Both the position numbers and the translations under genes were made by a program. Under the pieces are notes generated by a model. That model saw only the letters and a list, made by a program, of their open reading frames with translations. It did no database searches and was not told the DNA's origin. This document shows, one piece after another, positions 15,459-21,221 of a DNA stretch of 21,221 nucleotides (its first letter is position 1; each line of letters begins with the position of its first letter). The stretch spans positions 1-21,221 of the forward strand of contig DASWQJ010000189.1 of assembly GCA_036403795.1 (NCBI GenBank), in the 5' to 3' direction. This DNA is from Stenotrophomonas_A sp036403795 (GTDB lineage: Bacteria; Pseudomonadota; Gammaproteobacteria; Xanthomonadales; Xanthomonadaceae).

Positions 15459-15477
15459 AACGGGGTCAGGTTGAGTT
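15459..15477 (+). repeat. GGGGTCAGGTT repeat, left arm of the 84-bp unit
   Basis: The sequence is aacggggtcaggttgagtt, 28 bp after the PemK-type stop. It is paired with 15524-15542. The complementarity continues through ttattcg next to the arm, so the two arms match over 24 bp with two mismatches (GAG against CAC). Confidence 0.93.
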
Positions 15478-15523
15478 ATTCGGAAGATCTCCGAGCCAAC
15501 CGGCACCCTGTCACCGCGCGAAT

Positions 15524-15542
15524 AAGTGAACCTGACCCCGTT
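15524..15542 (-). repeat. GGGGTCAGGTT repeat, right arm of the 84-bp unit
   Basis: The sequence is aagtgaacctgaccccgtt, the inverse of 15459-15477 with a CAC-type end. Its outer edge is 6 bp from the last base of the minus-strand histidine kinase gene, so the unit sits between two convergent gene ends and could act as a bidirectional 3' hairpin. Confidence 0.93.
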
Positions 15543-15548
15543 ATCGGG

Positions 15549-16808
15549 CTACATGGTGTAGGTGAAGGTGGTGCCGTCGGTGGGGTTGGAGGCCACGGTG
15601 AGGCTGCCGCGGTGGGCCTTGGCGATTTCGGCGGCGATGTATAGGCCCAGGCCCAGGCCGGGGCGTGGTTCTTCGTCGGCCGAGCGCGAGAACGGGTTGA
15701 ACAGTTTGTCCAGCCGATCAGCCGCGATGACGCCGCCGTTGCGCACCGACATCGTGAAACTTTCCGGATTACCACGGACCACCAGCGCGATGGGCGCATC
15801 GGCGGCGCCATGCGTGGCGGCATTGCCGAGCAGGTTGGCCAGCAGCTGCGCCATGCGCTTGCGATCGCAGATCACCCAGCCTTCGATAAGCACGTCGGCG
15901 GTGATGTCGCTGCGTCCGCTGGCGGCTTTGACTTCCTGCACGATCTGCAGCAGCTCATCGGCCAGCTCTTCGTCGGCATGCAGCGCGACCGGAATGCCGC
16001 CGCCCAGGCGCCCGCGCGCGAAATCGAGCACGTCGTCCACGAGTCCGTCGATGCGCCCGAGGCTTTTGCGAATGTGTCCGAGCAAGCGCGCACCACGCTG
16101 GGAACTGACTTCGGTTTCGAGTAACTCGGTGCCCAGGCGTACCGCTTGCAGCGGGCTGCGCAGGTCGTGGCCCAACACAGCGATGAACTGGTCACGCAAC
16201 TCACCCACATCGCGCTCGCTGGCCAACTCGGAGACCGAGTGCTGGAGGCGCTCTTCGCTATCGAGATAATTACCGATCATTTCTGCGAACAATTCCATCG
16301 AACGCAGGATATGTTCTTCTTCGAACTTGGCCGGCACCGAATCGATCGCACAGAGCGTACCGAAAAAGCTGCCATCCGGACGAACGATGGGCACCGATAC
16401 GTAGCTCTCCAGGCCGTAGATGCGCGGCGTGTGGTGCAGCGAATACACCGGGTGCAGGCTGGCGTGCTCGAAAATCACCGGCTTGAGCGAATGCCGGATG
16501 TCGTTGCAGATGGTAGTTTCCAATACCAGCTCGCCGCCGGGCACCAGGCCGAAGCCGAGTTCGTCGTAGGTGGCGCACGCGGTCCAACTGGTTTCGGTCA
16601 CGCGCGCAACGGCAGCAAACCGAAGGCCGGTGATGTGGGCCACGGTCTGCAGGATGCGCGGCACCGCGGCGATACGGCCGATGGCGGTGATGTCGGCCAG
16701 GATGCCGGGATTTACACGCGCTTGCATTGAGGCCTTTTCCGGCACGGGTGGCTCCGTTGGGTCAGCGCGTGGTGGCTTGCGGATTGGAATGACGGCTGCG
16801 GGCTGCAT
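15549..16808 (-). CDS. Cytoplasmic GAF-domain sensor histidine kinase
   Basis: The product is 419 aa without membrane helices. A GAF domain spans roughly residues 45-185, with family-typical YGLESYVSVPIVRPDGSFFG and LCAIDS. Then follows the HisKA dimerisation helix with the phospho-accepting H214 (VLGHDLRSPLQAV). The HATPase domain has the N box at about 322-331 (LLANLLGNAATHG), an F box (LFNPFSR) and the G box GLGLGLY (384-390). The usual DxG of the D box is RNGG here, as in some GAF kinases. No response regulator gene is adjacent, so the partner is encoded elsewhere. The start could also be the internal ATG at residue 28. The repeat hairpin lies just past its stop codon. Confidence 0.92.
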   Translation of the reverse strand: MQPAAVIPIRKPPRADPTEPPVPEKASMQARVNPGILADITAIGRIAAVPRILQTVAHITGLRFAAVARVTETSWTACATYDELGFGLVPGGELVLETTICNDIRHSLKPVIFEHASLHPVYSLHHTPRIYGLESYVSVPIVRPDGSFFGTLCAIDSVPAKFEEEHILRSMELFAEMIGNYLDSEERLQHSVSELASERDVGELRDQFIAVLGHDLRSPLQAVRLGTELLETEVSSQRGARLLGHIRKSLGRIDGLVDDVLDFARGRLGGGIPVALHADEELADELLQIVQEVKAASGRSDITADVLIEGWVICDRKRMAQLLANLLGNAATHGAADAPIALVVRGNPESFTMSVRNGGVIAADRLDKLFNPFSRSADEEPRPGLGLGLYIAAEIAKAHRGSLTVASNPTDGTTFTYTM

Positions 16809-16875
16809 GCGGTCATCTTAGGCTGTCTGGAGGGCGCGCTGGGGCGGCGTGATCTGACGCTGCCCGGTCACCCAG

Positions 16876-16894
16876 AACGGGGTCAGGTTCAGTT
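16876..16894 (+). repeat. GGGGTCAGGTT repeat, left arm of the 115-bp unit
   Basis: The sequence is aacggggtcaggttcagtt, a CAG-type end. It pairs with the variant arm at 16972-16990. Confidence 0.9.
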
Positions 16895-16971
16895 ATTGGC
16901 GCGGCGGGTGCTCTTGAGCGTTCTGGGGTGGGCGACGGATGGTGCTGGACTCGGTGGTGGACGGCCAGTTA

Positions 16972-16990
16972 AGTCGCTCTGACCCCGTTT
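16972..16990 (-). repeat. Variant right arm: GGGGTCAG core with a different tail
   Basis: The sequence is agtcgctctgaccccgttt; read on the minus strand the core is aacggggtcag, followed by agcgact in place of ggttcactt. The core matches the family while the tail is of another type, so the arm is either a diverged copy or a recombinant with a related GGGGTCAGAG-type repeat. Confidence 0.75.
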
Positions 16991-17146
16991 CTTTGAGCGG
17001 CACGATGCGTGTGTGATCGCTGGGGTGAACGGGTAGCGCAACCCGTGGTGGCTGTCGAAATAGGGGGAAGTTGACCGTCGTGAGGGTAAGGAGCCGGTTA
17101 ACACGGGCTTCTGGACGTGGTGCGCGCTCACGGCTACGGAGGGATT

Positions 17147-17824
17147 ATGGCTGGCACGGCGGAATCAGGAAGAAGGCTGGTATTGAAAATGTCCATGTCG
17201 CTGGACGGCTTCGTATGCGGGCCGAACGGAGAGGTCGACCGCCTGTTCCGCACGATGGGCGATCCGGTCGGTAGGGAGTGGGTGGCCAGTACGCTGCGCG
17301 AAGCCGGCGCCCACGTAATGGGCAGCGGTGCCTACTACGAGATGGCCGCGTTCTGGCCGTATTCGGACTTGCCAATGGCGGCGCCGATGAATCAGGTCCC
17401 CAAGATCGTGTTCTCAAACACGGGGCTGCGTCGAAGTGGGGCGGCCCACCCCACACAGGCGCCTGCGGAACCGGCGGCCGAGTCGTCGGTTGGCATGCGT
17501 GGCGCGCAGCCTGCGGGGGAAGTCCTGCGGTCCTGGTCCGAACCCACGGTGGTGTCCGGCGACCTGGCAGAACAATTATTGCGCTTGAAGCAGCAGCCTG
17601 GCGGTTTCCTGCTGGCACACGGGGGCGCCCGGTTTGCGCGAAGCCTCGTCGCCACGGGGCTGATTGACGAGTATCGGCTGGTGGTTCACCCGATTGCGCT
17701 GGGCGCCGGCCAAGCGCTCTTCTCCGGACTGGCGAGCCCCGTGGACCTGAAACTCGCCAGCACGACGTCCTTTGCCTCAGGCGTCGTCGCCGCTGTTTAC
17801 CACCCCATAACGGGGTCAGGTTGA
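17147..17824 (+). CDS. Dihydrofolate reductase-like/RibD C-terminal domain protein
   Basis: The product is 225 aa. The opening LVLKMSMSLDGFVCGPNGEV is the classic first strand and loop of RibD-C/DHFR-like NAD(P)H-dependent reductases. GAHVMGSGAYYEMAAFWPY, VPKIVFSNTG, the GGFLLAHGGARFARSLVATG nucleotide-binding block and LIDEYRLVVHPIALGAG complete the fold. The substrate is unknown. The ATG at 17147 follows a strong GGAGGG site; the upstream in-frame start at 17117 adds only 10 unconvincing residues. The stop codon lies inside a repeat arm: the last residues ITGSG and the TGA are read from the repeat at 17809, so the original C-terminus was probably slightly different. Confidence 0.85.
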   Translation: MAGTAESGRRLVLKMSMSLDGFVCGPNGEVDRLFRTMGDPVGREWVASTLREAGAHVMGSGAYYEMAAFWPYSDLPMAAPMNQVPKIVFSNTGLRRSGAAHPTQAPAEPAAESSVGMRGAQPAGEVLRSWSEPTVVSGDLAEQLLRLKQQPGGFLLAHGGARFARSLVATGLIDEYRLVVHPIALGAGQALFSGLASPVDLKLASTTSFASGVVAAVYHPITGSG

Positions 17825-17827
17825 GTT
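17809..17827 (+). repeat. GGGGTCAGGTT repeat, left arm of the 59-bp unit, overlaps a gene end
   Basis: The sequence is aacggggtcaggttgagtt. It starts inside the reductase gene and supplies its stop codon (TGA at 17822-17824). It pairs with 17848-17867, making the most compact unit in the window. Confidence 0.93.
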
Positions 17828-17847
17828 TGTGGGCGGGCACGTCGCGT

Positions 17848-17867
17848 AAGTGAACCTGACCCCGTTT
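17848..17867 (-). repeat. GGGGTCAGGTT repeat, right arm of the 59-bp unit
   Basis: The sequence is aagtgaacctgaccccgttt, the CAC-type end. It ends 20 bp before the ATG of the VOC gene, close to that gene's ribosome-binding site. Confidence 0.93.
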
Positions 17868-17887
17868 TAAAACCTTGGAGAATCGAG

Positions 17888-18367
17888 ATGGTCAGCAAGA
17901 ACACGGTTTGTATCTGGTATGACGGGACGGCGCTGGAAGCAGCGACGTTCTATGCGGCGACCTTTCCTGACAGTGCGGTGGTCGCGGTGCATCACGCGCC
18001 CGGGGACTATCCCGCCGGGGCGGAAGGTGATGTGCTGACAGTAGACTTCACAGTGATGGGGATTCCGTGCCTTGGCCTGAACGGCGGGCCGATGTTCAAG
18101 CATACCGAGGCGTTCTCTTTCCAGGTGGCGACGGACGATCAGGCAGAGACGGATCGGCTGTGGAATGCCATCGTCGGCAACGGGGGGCAGGAGAGCGAAT
18201 GCGGTTGGTGCAAGGACAAGTGGGGGTTGTCGTGGCAGATCACGCCGCGTGCATTGATCGCGGCGATCACCGATCCGGACAAAGCGGCGGCCAAGCGCGC
18301 GTTCAACGCGATGATGGAGATGAGGAAAATCGATGTCGCGAAGATAGAGGCGGCGCGGCGGGGATAG
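17888..18367 (+). CDS. VOC-superfamily PhnB-like protein (3-demethylubiquinone methyltransferase-like fold)
   Basis: The product is 159 aa, the usual size of single-domain PhnB-type VOC proteins. Recognisable blocks are IWYDGTALEAATFYAATFPD, FTVMGIPCLGLNGGP with FKHTEAFSFQV, and CGWCKDKWGLSWQITPRAL, which form the paired beta-alpha-beta-beta-beta modules. Despite older annotation as demethylubiquinone methyltransferase, these proteins have no proven methyltransferase activity. The ATG at 17888 follows a ttggag site. The gene lies between repeat copies at 17848 and 18602, both in minus orientation, 754 bp apart. Confidence 0.88.
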   Translation: MVSKNTVCIWYDGTALEAATFYAATFPDSAVVAVHHAPGDYPAGAEGDVLTVDFTVMGIPCLGLNGGPMFKHTEAFSFQVATDDQAETDRLWNAIVGNGGQESECGWCKDKWGLSWQITPRALIAAITDPDKAAAKRAFNAMMEMRKIDVAKIEAARRG

Positions 18368-18431
18368 GGGTTTTCGCCAGTCCGTTCGCGGGGGCCAGTA
18401 GGTTCGGTGCGACGCGATTGACGTTGCTGCT

Positions 18432-18443
18432 GCACTAGAATGC
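18432..18443 (+). promoter_or_regulatory. GCACTAGAATGC motif, possible -10 region
   Basis: This 12-base motif, followed by a nearby GCCAG, recurs at 20361 in front of another exported-protein gene. TAGAAT resembles a sigma-70 -10 box, but a -35 box with normal spacing is not evident here (TTGACG at 18418 is only 12 bp away). Confidence 0.3.
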
Positions 18444-18601
18444 TTGCCAGTCGGACTTGGCCAACGCGCGGACTTGCGTTGGCGATGGCTTGGCTGGGGA
18501 CTGGCGAGCTCGGGGAGGGCCGTGCGGCACTGATGGGGTGCAATTGGTTTGTAGGCATTGTGTGGATGGATCCGCTGGACGCCGCTGCGCGCCGCTGCGG
18601 G

Positions 18602-18620
18602 AAGTGAACCTGACCCCGTT
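18602..18620 (-). repeat. GGGGTCAGGTT repeat, single inverted-orientation copy
   Basis: The sequence is aagtgaacctgaccccgtt, 21 bp before the chosen start of the serine hydrolase gene. No plus-orientation partner is found in the preceding 700 bp other than 17809. Confidence 0.92.
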
Positions 18621-18640
18621 ATTTGGATGACGACGCTTTC

Positions 18641-20131
18641 ATGAAGAATCGTGGTTTGTGGCGCTCTGTGGCGCTGTTGTGGTTGGGGCTAAGTGGCGCG
18701 GCTGGCGCTGTGCCGGTGCCTGTTACTGGCGATGCCGGACCGCCTGATGTGGAAGCCAGGATTGCGCGGGTTGAACATGGGCTTTCCACGCGCGTGGTGG
18801 TGGCGGGATTGGCTGATCAGAAAATGGCGTTGAGTGAGCGGATGGCTTTTCACCAAGTCCCCGCTGTCAGTATTGCGCTGATCAATAATGGGCGTGTGGA
18901 ATGGGCGCGCGCTTATGGCGTGGTGGATACTGCAAGCCGGCAGCCGGCAACCACCAAAACGTTGTTTCAAGCCGGCTCGATCAGTAAGGCGGTCACTGCA
19001 ATGGGCGCACTGCGCCTTGTCGAGCAAGGCAAGCTTGCGCTTGATGCTGATGCGAATGCACAGCTGGCGGCGTGGAAGATTCCTCAGAATGAATACACGC
19101 GTGGAAAACCCGTCACATTGCGCATGCTGTTGAACCACAGCGCCGGTATCACCGTGCATGGCTTTGATGGATACGCGCAGGGACAGCCAGTGCCGACGTT
19201 GCTCCAGGTGCTGGACGGCGAGGCACCGGCGAATTCCGAGCCGATTCGTGTTGATGCGGTGCCGGGAACCACTTGGCGATATTCGGGGGGCGGCTACAGC
19301 GTCATCCAGGAGATGATGATCGAGGCTGGCGGGCAGCCGTTCGATCGCTACATGCGCGCTGCGGTGCTTGATCCACTGCAGATGGCCGAGAGCACGTTTG
19401 CCGCGCCGCTACCGTCGGGGAGGCACGCTCTGACGGCCAGCGCCTACGACGGGTCCGGCCACGTGGTTGAAGGACGCTGGCACGTTTACCCGGAATCAGC
19501 CGCGGCCGGCTTGTGGAGCACGCCCAGCGATCTGGCGCGCGTGGTGCTTGAGGTGCAACAGGCTGAGGCGGGGATGTCAGACAAGGTGCTGTCGCCTGGC
19601 ATGACATCGACGATGCTGACGCGCGGTTTGGGTGAATACGGGCTGGGTTTCTTCGTCCAGGATTTGGCTGATCGCACCAGCTTCAGCCACACCGGTGGTA
19701 CCGCGGGTTTTCGCTCACAGCTCTACGGATATACGCGCACCGGTCAAGGCGTGGTGGTGATGACCAATAGCGACGATGGCGCGGCGTTGATCGACGAGAT
19801 CCTGAGCAGCATCGCCGCCGAATACGGCTGGCCGGAGTTTCAAGTGGTGAAAAAGGTGCGGATCGCCGGGGATGCAGCGATTAACAATCAGCTCGCGGGC
19901 GATTATCAACTGCTCGACGTGCCGGCGCATATCGTGGCCGAGGGCGACCGCCTGTACTTCCAGAGCAACCTATTCGGGCTCAAGCGCATGGAGCTGTTTC
20001 CGCAATCGCGGACCGCATTCTTCATGACGGCGCAGGATATGGCGATCCAGATTGAGCGAACGGATGGTGGCGAGGTGACGGGCTTCAAGCTACTGCGAGG
20101 CTCGAATACGTATCCGGCGAAAAGGCGGTAA
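18641..20131 (+). CDS. Exported serine hydrolase of the class C beta-lactamase/esterase family
   Basis: The product is 496 aa. The signal peptide is MKNRGLWRSVALLWLGLSGA. The beta-lactamase-like core has the S-x-x-K motif at S113-K116 (AGSISKAV), the YxN-position motif Y214-S-G (WRYSGGGYS) and the third motif H350-TGG (FSHTGGTAG), as in class C-type esterases and D-aminopeptidases. A C-terminal beta-rich domain of about 90 residues follows the catalytic core. The substrate is unknown, and the YSG and HTG variants point to a peptidase or esterase more than a true beta-lactamase. The ATG at 18641 gives a clean signal peptide; the ATG at 18623 lies 2 bp after a repeat. The TAA stop is formed with the first bases of the repeat at 20130. 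Confidence 0.9.
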   Translation: MKNRGLWRSVALLWLGLSGAAGAVPVPVTGDAGPPDVEARIARVEHGLSTRVVVAGLADQKMALSERMAFHQVPAVSIALINNGRVEWARAYGVVDTASRQPATTKTLFQAGSISKAVTAMGALRLVEQGKLALDADANAQLAAWKIPQNEYTRGKPVTLRMLLNHSAGITVHGFDGYAQGQPVPTLLQVLDGEAPANSEPIRVDAVPGTTWRYSGGGYSVIQEMMIEAGGQPFDRYMRAAVLDPLQMAESTFAAPLPSGRHALTASAYDGSGHVVEGRWHVYPESAAAGLWSTPSDLARVVLEVQQAEAGMSDKVLSPGMTSTMLTRGLGEYGLGFFVQDLADRTSFSHTGGTAGFRSQLYGYTRTGQGVVVMTNSDDGAALIDEILSSIAAEYGWPEFQVVKKVRIAGDAAINNQLAGDYQLLDVPAHIVAEGDRLYFQSNLFGLKRMELFPQSRTAFFMTAQDMAIQIERTDGGEVTGFKLLRGSNTYPAKRR

Positions 20132-20148
20132 CGGGGTCAGGTTGAGTT
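20130..20148 (+). repeat. GGGGTCAGGTT repeat, left arm of the 222-bp unit, overlaps a stop codon
   Basis: The sequence is aacggggtcaggttgagtt. Its first two A residues are part of the TAA stop of the serine hydrolase gene. It pairs with 20333-20351 across 184 bp that show no gene. Confidence 0.93.
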
Positions 20149-20332
20149 ATTGGGCTGTGGCCAAGTCGGCTTCGGGTGCAGCCGTGGACTCGGGGCCACC
20201 GGTGGCACCGACGTAGGCAGCGGTGAGAGGGAGCGCTCATCCACCGTTAGCTGTAGGCGGACACCGATCTGCTTCGATGCTGGCTTGAACTGGGCGCTGA
20301 AGGCTCACGGCTCGTCATCCGTCGTTGGCCAA

Positions 20333-20351
20333 AACTGAACCTGACCCCGTT
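20333..20351 (-). repeat. GGGGTCAGGTT repeat, right arm of the 222-bp unit
   Basis: The sequence is aactgaacctgaccccgtt, a CAG-type end. Its CTGACC lies 18 bp upstream of the TAGAAT at 20365 and could serve as a weak -35 box. Confidence 0.92.
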
Positions 20352-20360
20352 TTCGGGGTT

Positions 20361-20372
20361 GCACTAGAATGC
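20361..20372 (+). promoter_or_regulatory. GCACTAGAATGC motif, possible -10 region of the last gene
   Basis: It is identical over 12 bases to 18432-18443. TAGAAT (20365-20370) is suitably spaced from CTGACC (20341-20346) in the neighbouring repeat, giving a possible sigma-70 promoter partly built from the repeat. The predicted start codon is 28 bp downstream. Confidence 0.35.
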
Positions 20373-20399
20373 GGGCCAGCCAAGCTTGGGATCGGAATA

Positions 20400-20927
20400 G
20401 TGCGACGTTGGTTTTGTTTGAATCGGAGTGCATTGGGTGTGCTGTGTTTGGCTTGCGGCGTTGCCTCGGCACAGTCCTCACTGCCTGCGAATTCCCACGT
20501 GCCATCGATGGCTCAGCGCTACGTCGGCGTGTGGGACTGTGGGCCGACGGTGATGCATGGCGCCAACTCTGACGTGTCGCGGACGACTCGAACGATCAAC
20601 AATCGAGACGGGTCCTACTCCACATTGTCCACGTCGTTGATTACGCCGCACGGCGGTACGCCGGTAACGAATCTGGATATCACGAAAGGTGGATGGCAGA
20701 TCGTGGGTGAGGTGGTGACTTCCACGGTGGAAGACGTGATGTTTGTTTCGTCCACTGACCCGGCCTACTCGCGCGACGAAGGACAACGGGTGCTCGAGGC
20801 CGAGGCGAAGAAGAGGTCCGTGTTCGAATCGCGGATTCTGGAAATTGATGATCGGAGTTCGCGGGCAGTGCCCGTCAGTCCCAAGGACAAGGAAGCCGAG
20901 GTGGTGTCCACCTGCAAGCGGGTGTGA
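20400..20927 (+). CDS. Exported protein of unknown function
   Basis: The product is 175 aa from the GTG at 20400. I chose this start because it gives a proper signal peptide (RRWFCLNRSALGVLCLACGV ending ASAQ) with ggatcgga upstream. The frame is open to 20325, but that part reads TEPDPVFG from the repeat and is an artefact. The mature protein begins with a block VGVWDCGPTVMHG that recalls small secreted lipocalin-like beta-barrel proteins, with several short strands and a charged helix near residue 130. Two cysteines, one in the VWDC block and one near the C-terminus (STCKRV), could form a disulphide. No firm family call. It ends 6 bp before the repeat at 20934. Confidence 0.65.
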   Translation: MRRWFCLNRSALGVLCLACGVASAQSSLPANSHVPSMAQRYVGVWDCGPTVMHGANSDVSRTTRTINNRDGSYSTLSTSLITPHGGTPVTNLDITKGGWQIVGEVVTSTVEDVMFVSSTDPAYSRDEGQRVLEAEAKKRSVFESRILEIDDRSSRAVPVSPKDKEAEVVSTCKRV

Positions 20928-20933
20928 CGCGAT

Positions 20934-20952
20934 AACGGGGTCAGGTTCACTT
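20934..20952 (+). repeat. GGGGTCAGGTT repeat, single copy after the last gene
   Basis: The sequence is aacggggtcaggttcactt, a CAC-type end in plus orientation. It lies 6 bp after the stop codon at 20925-20927. Confidence 0.92.
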
Positions 20953-21019
20953 TGCAGCACCTGCTGGTCTGTGTGTGGTGCCGGTGCCGTCGTTGTAAGC
21001 CGCTTCCGGAGTGGGCAGT

Positions 21020-21038
21020 AACGGGGTCAGGTTGGGTT
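21020..21038 (+). repeat. GGGGTCAGGTT repeat, left arm of the 162-bp unit
   Basis: The sequence is aacggggtcaggttgggtt, with a GGG-type end. It pairs with 21163-21181. Confidence 0.9.
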
Positions 21039-21162
21039 TCCGCCGGATTTCGATTAGCAGAGTGGTGAGGCGCGCGGAGAACCTTTCGTGGACGCGCGAC
21101 CGGGGGTTTCGACTTCGGCCGGGTCGAGCGCGTTCCTGATTGAACCCAGCCCAAGCCAGAAA

Positions 21163-21181
21163 AAGTCAACCTGACCCCGTT
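21163..21181 (-). repeat. GGGGTCAGGTT repeat, right arm of the 162-bp unit
   Basis: The sequence is aagtcaacctgaccccgtt, with a GAC-type end read on the minus strand. It closes the unit that starts at 21020. Confidence 0.9.
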
Positions 21182-21221
21182 TTGGCTGGGTGCTTGCGTG
21201 GTCGGTGCGCTGGCCGGATGC

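Larger units (their letters stand above)
16809..17146. other. Intergenic region with a hybrid repeat unit
   Basis: This 338-bp gap separates the divergent histidine kinase and reductase genes. It holds one repeat pair (16876-16894 and the variant arm 16972-16990). The 156 bases after the pair must contain the promoter of the reductase gene. A TTGACC at 17069-17074 is present, but no well-spaced -10 box is convincing. Confidence 0.5.
18368..18640. other. Intergenic region before the serine hydrolase gene
   Basis: This 273-bp stretch contains a GCACTAGAATGC motif (18432-18443) shared with 20361-20372 and one inverted-orientation repeat (18602-18620). I see no gene; the minus-strand open frame across it is a GC-rich shadow. 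Confidence 0.5.
20953..21221. other. Gene-free right edge with a repeat pair
   Basis: No credible gene is visible in these 269 bases. They hold the pair 21020-21038 and 21163-21181. A cluster of three copies within 250 bp at the edge makes the sequence just beyond the window a good place to look for a mobilising transposase. Confidence 0.5.

Noticed and set aside
15459..18620. Integron cassette array with attC sites
   Set aside because: The one-gene-per-repeat layout suggested it, but the repeats lack the RYYYAAC and GTTRRRY core sites and the bulged attC structure, genes lie on both strands, and no integrase is seen.
14888..21181. CRISPR array
   Set aside because: The repeats occur in both orientations, with irregular spacing from 20 bp to 1.5 kb and whole genes between them; no spacers and no cas genes are present.
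1..21221. tRNA or rRNA genes as island attachment points
   Set aside because: I looked for cloverleaf ends, CCA-type tails and conserved T-loop sequence near the accessory borders and saw none.

Overview
The window looks like chromosomal DNA of a high-GC gammaproteobacterium of the Xanthomonadaceae, most likely Xanthomonas or a close relative. The best anchor is a full-length homodimeric-type pyruvate dehydrogenase E1 (aceE). A DUF2306 membrane protein, an AraC-type regulator with a membrane-embedded N-terminus and a GAF histidine kinase fit the same background. The genus call is inference from protein character; no search was run. LAYOUT. 1-306: start of a membrane sensor-type gene leaving the window on the minus strand. 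688-3430: aceE and its terminator. 3460-8712: a degenerate accessory region, with lower GC and looser codon use than aceE. It holds a membrane protein plus MORN-like lipoprotein pair, a decayed mobile element (CHC2-primase-like C-terminus and the first 51 residues of a likely tyrosine recombinase), two small reading frames, an internally deleted IS3-family element, a probable toxin tail overlapping a small four-helix membrane protein, and a frame-shifted Rhs C-terminal remnant whose toxin tip runs into a lipoprotein. I read this as a graveyard of polymorphic-toxin tips and immunity genes. 8855-11273: ordinary chromosomal genes (DoxX-like protein, DUF2306 protein, AraC regulator). 11528-13358: a second accessory patch of five small genes, two of them overlapping by ATGA, which ends inside a truncated RDD-family gene. 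13702-14813: a short reading frame translationally coupled to a secreted HEYGH metallopeptidase. 14888-21181: a run of single-gene units (PemK/MazF-type toxin, GAF histidine kinase, RibD-C/DHFR-like reductase, VOC/PhnB-like protein, secreted class-C-type serine hydrolase, secreted protein of unknown function). The intervals between these genes are occupied by copies of a 19-bp repeat. MOST UNUSUAL STRUCTURE. The repeat is AACGGGGTCAGGTT followed by a variable SASTT-like end. I count 14 copies: one at 451 and thirteen between 14888 and 21181. Ten of them form five head-to-head pairs, 59 to 222 bp across, that could fold as imperfect hairpins. The pairs abut the 3' ends of genes, and in two cases the repeat itself supplies the stop codon. 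The structure resembles REP/REPIN-type elements mobilised by REP-associated tyrosine transposases, but no transposase lies inside the window. The genes of the last third do not form an obvious pathway; what they share is the repeat scaffold.
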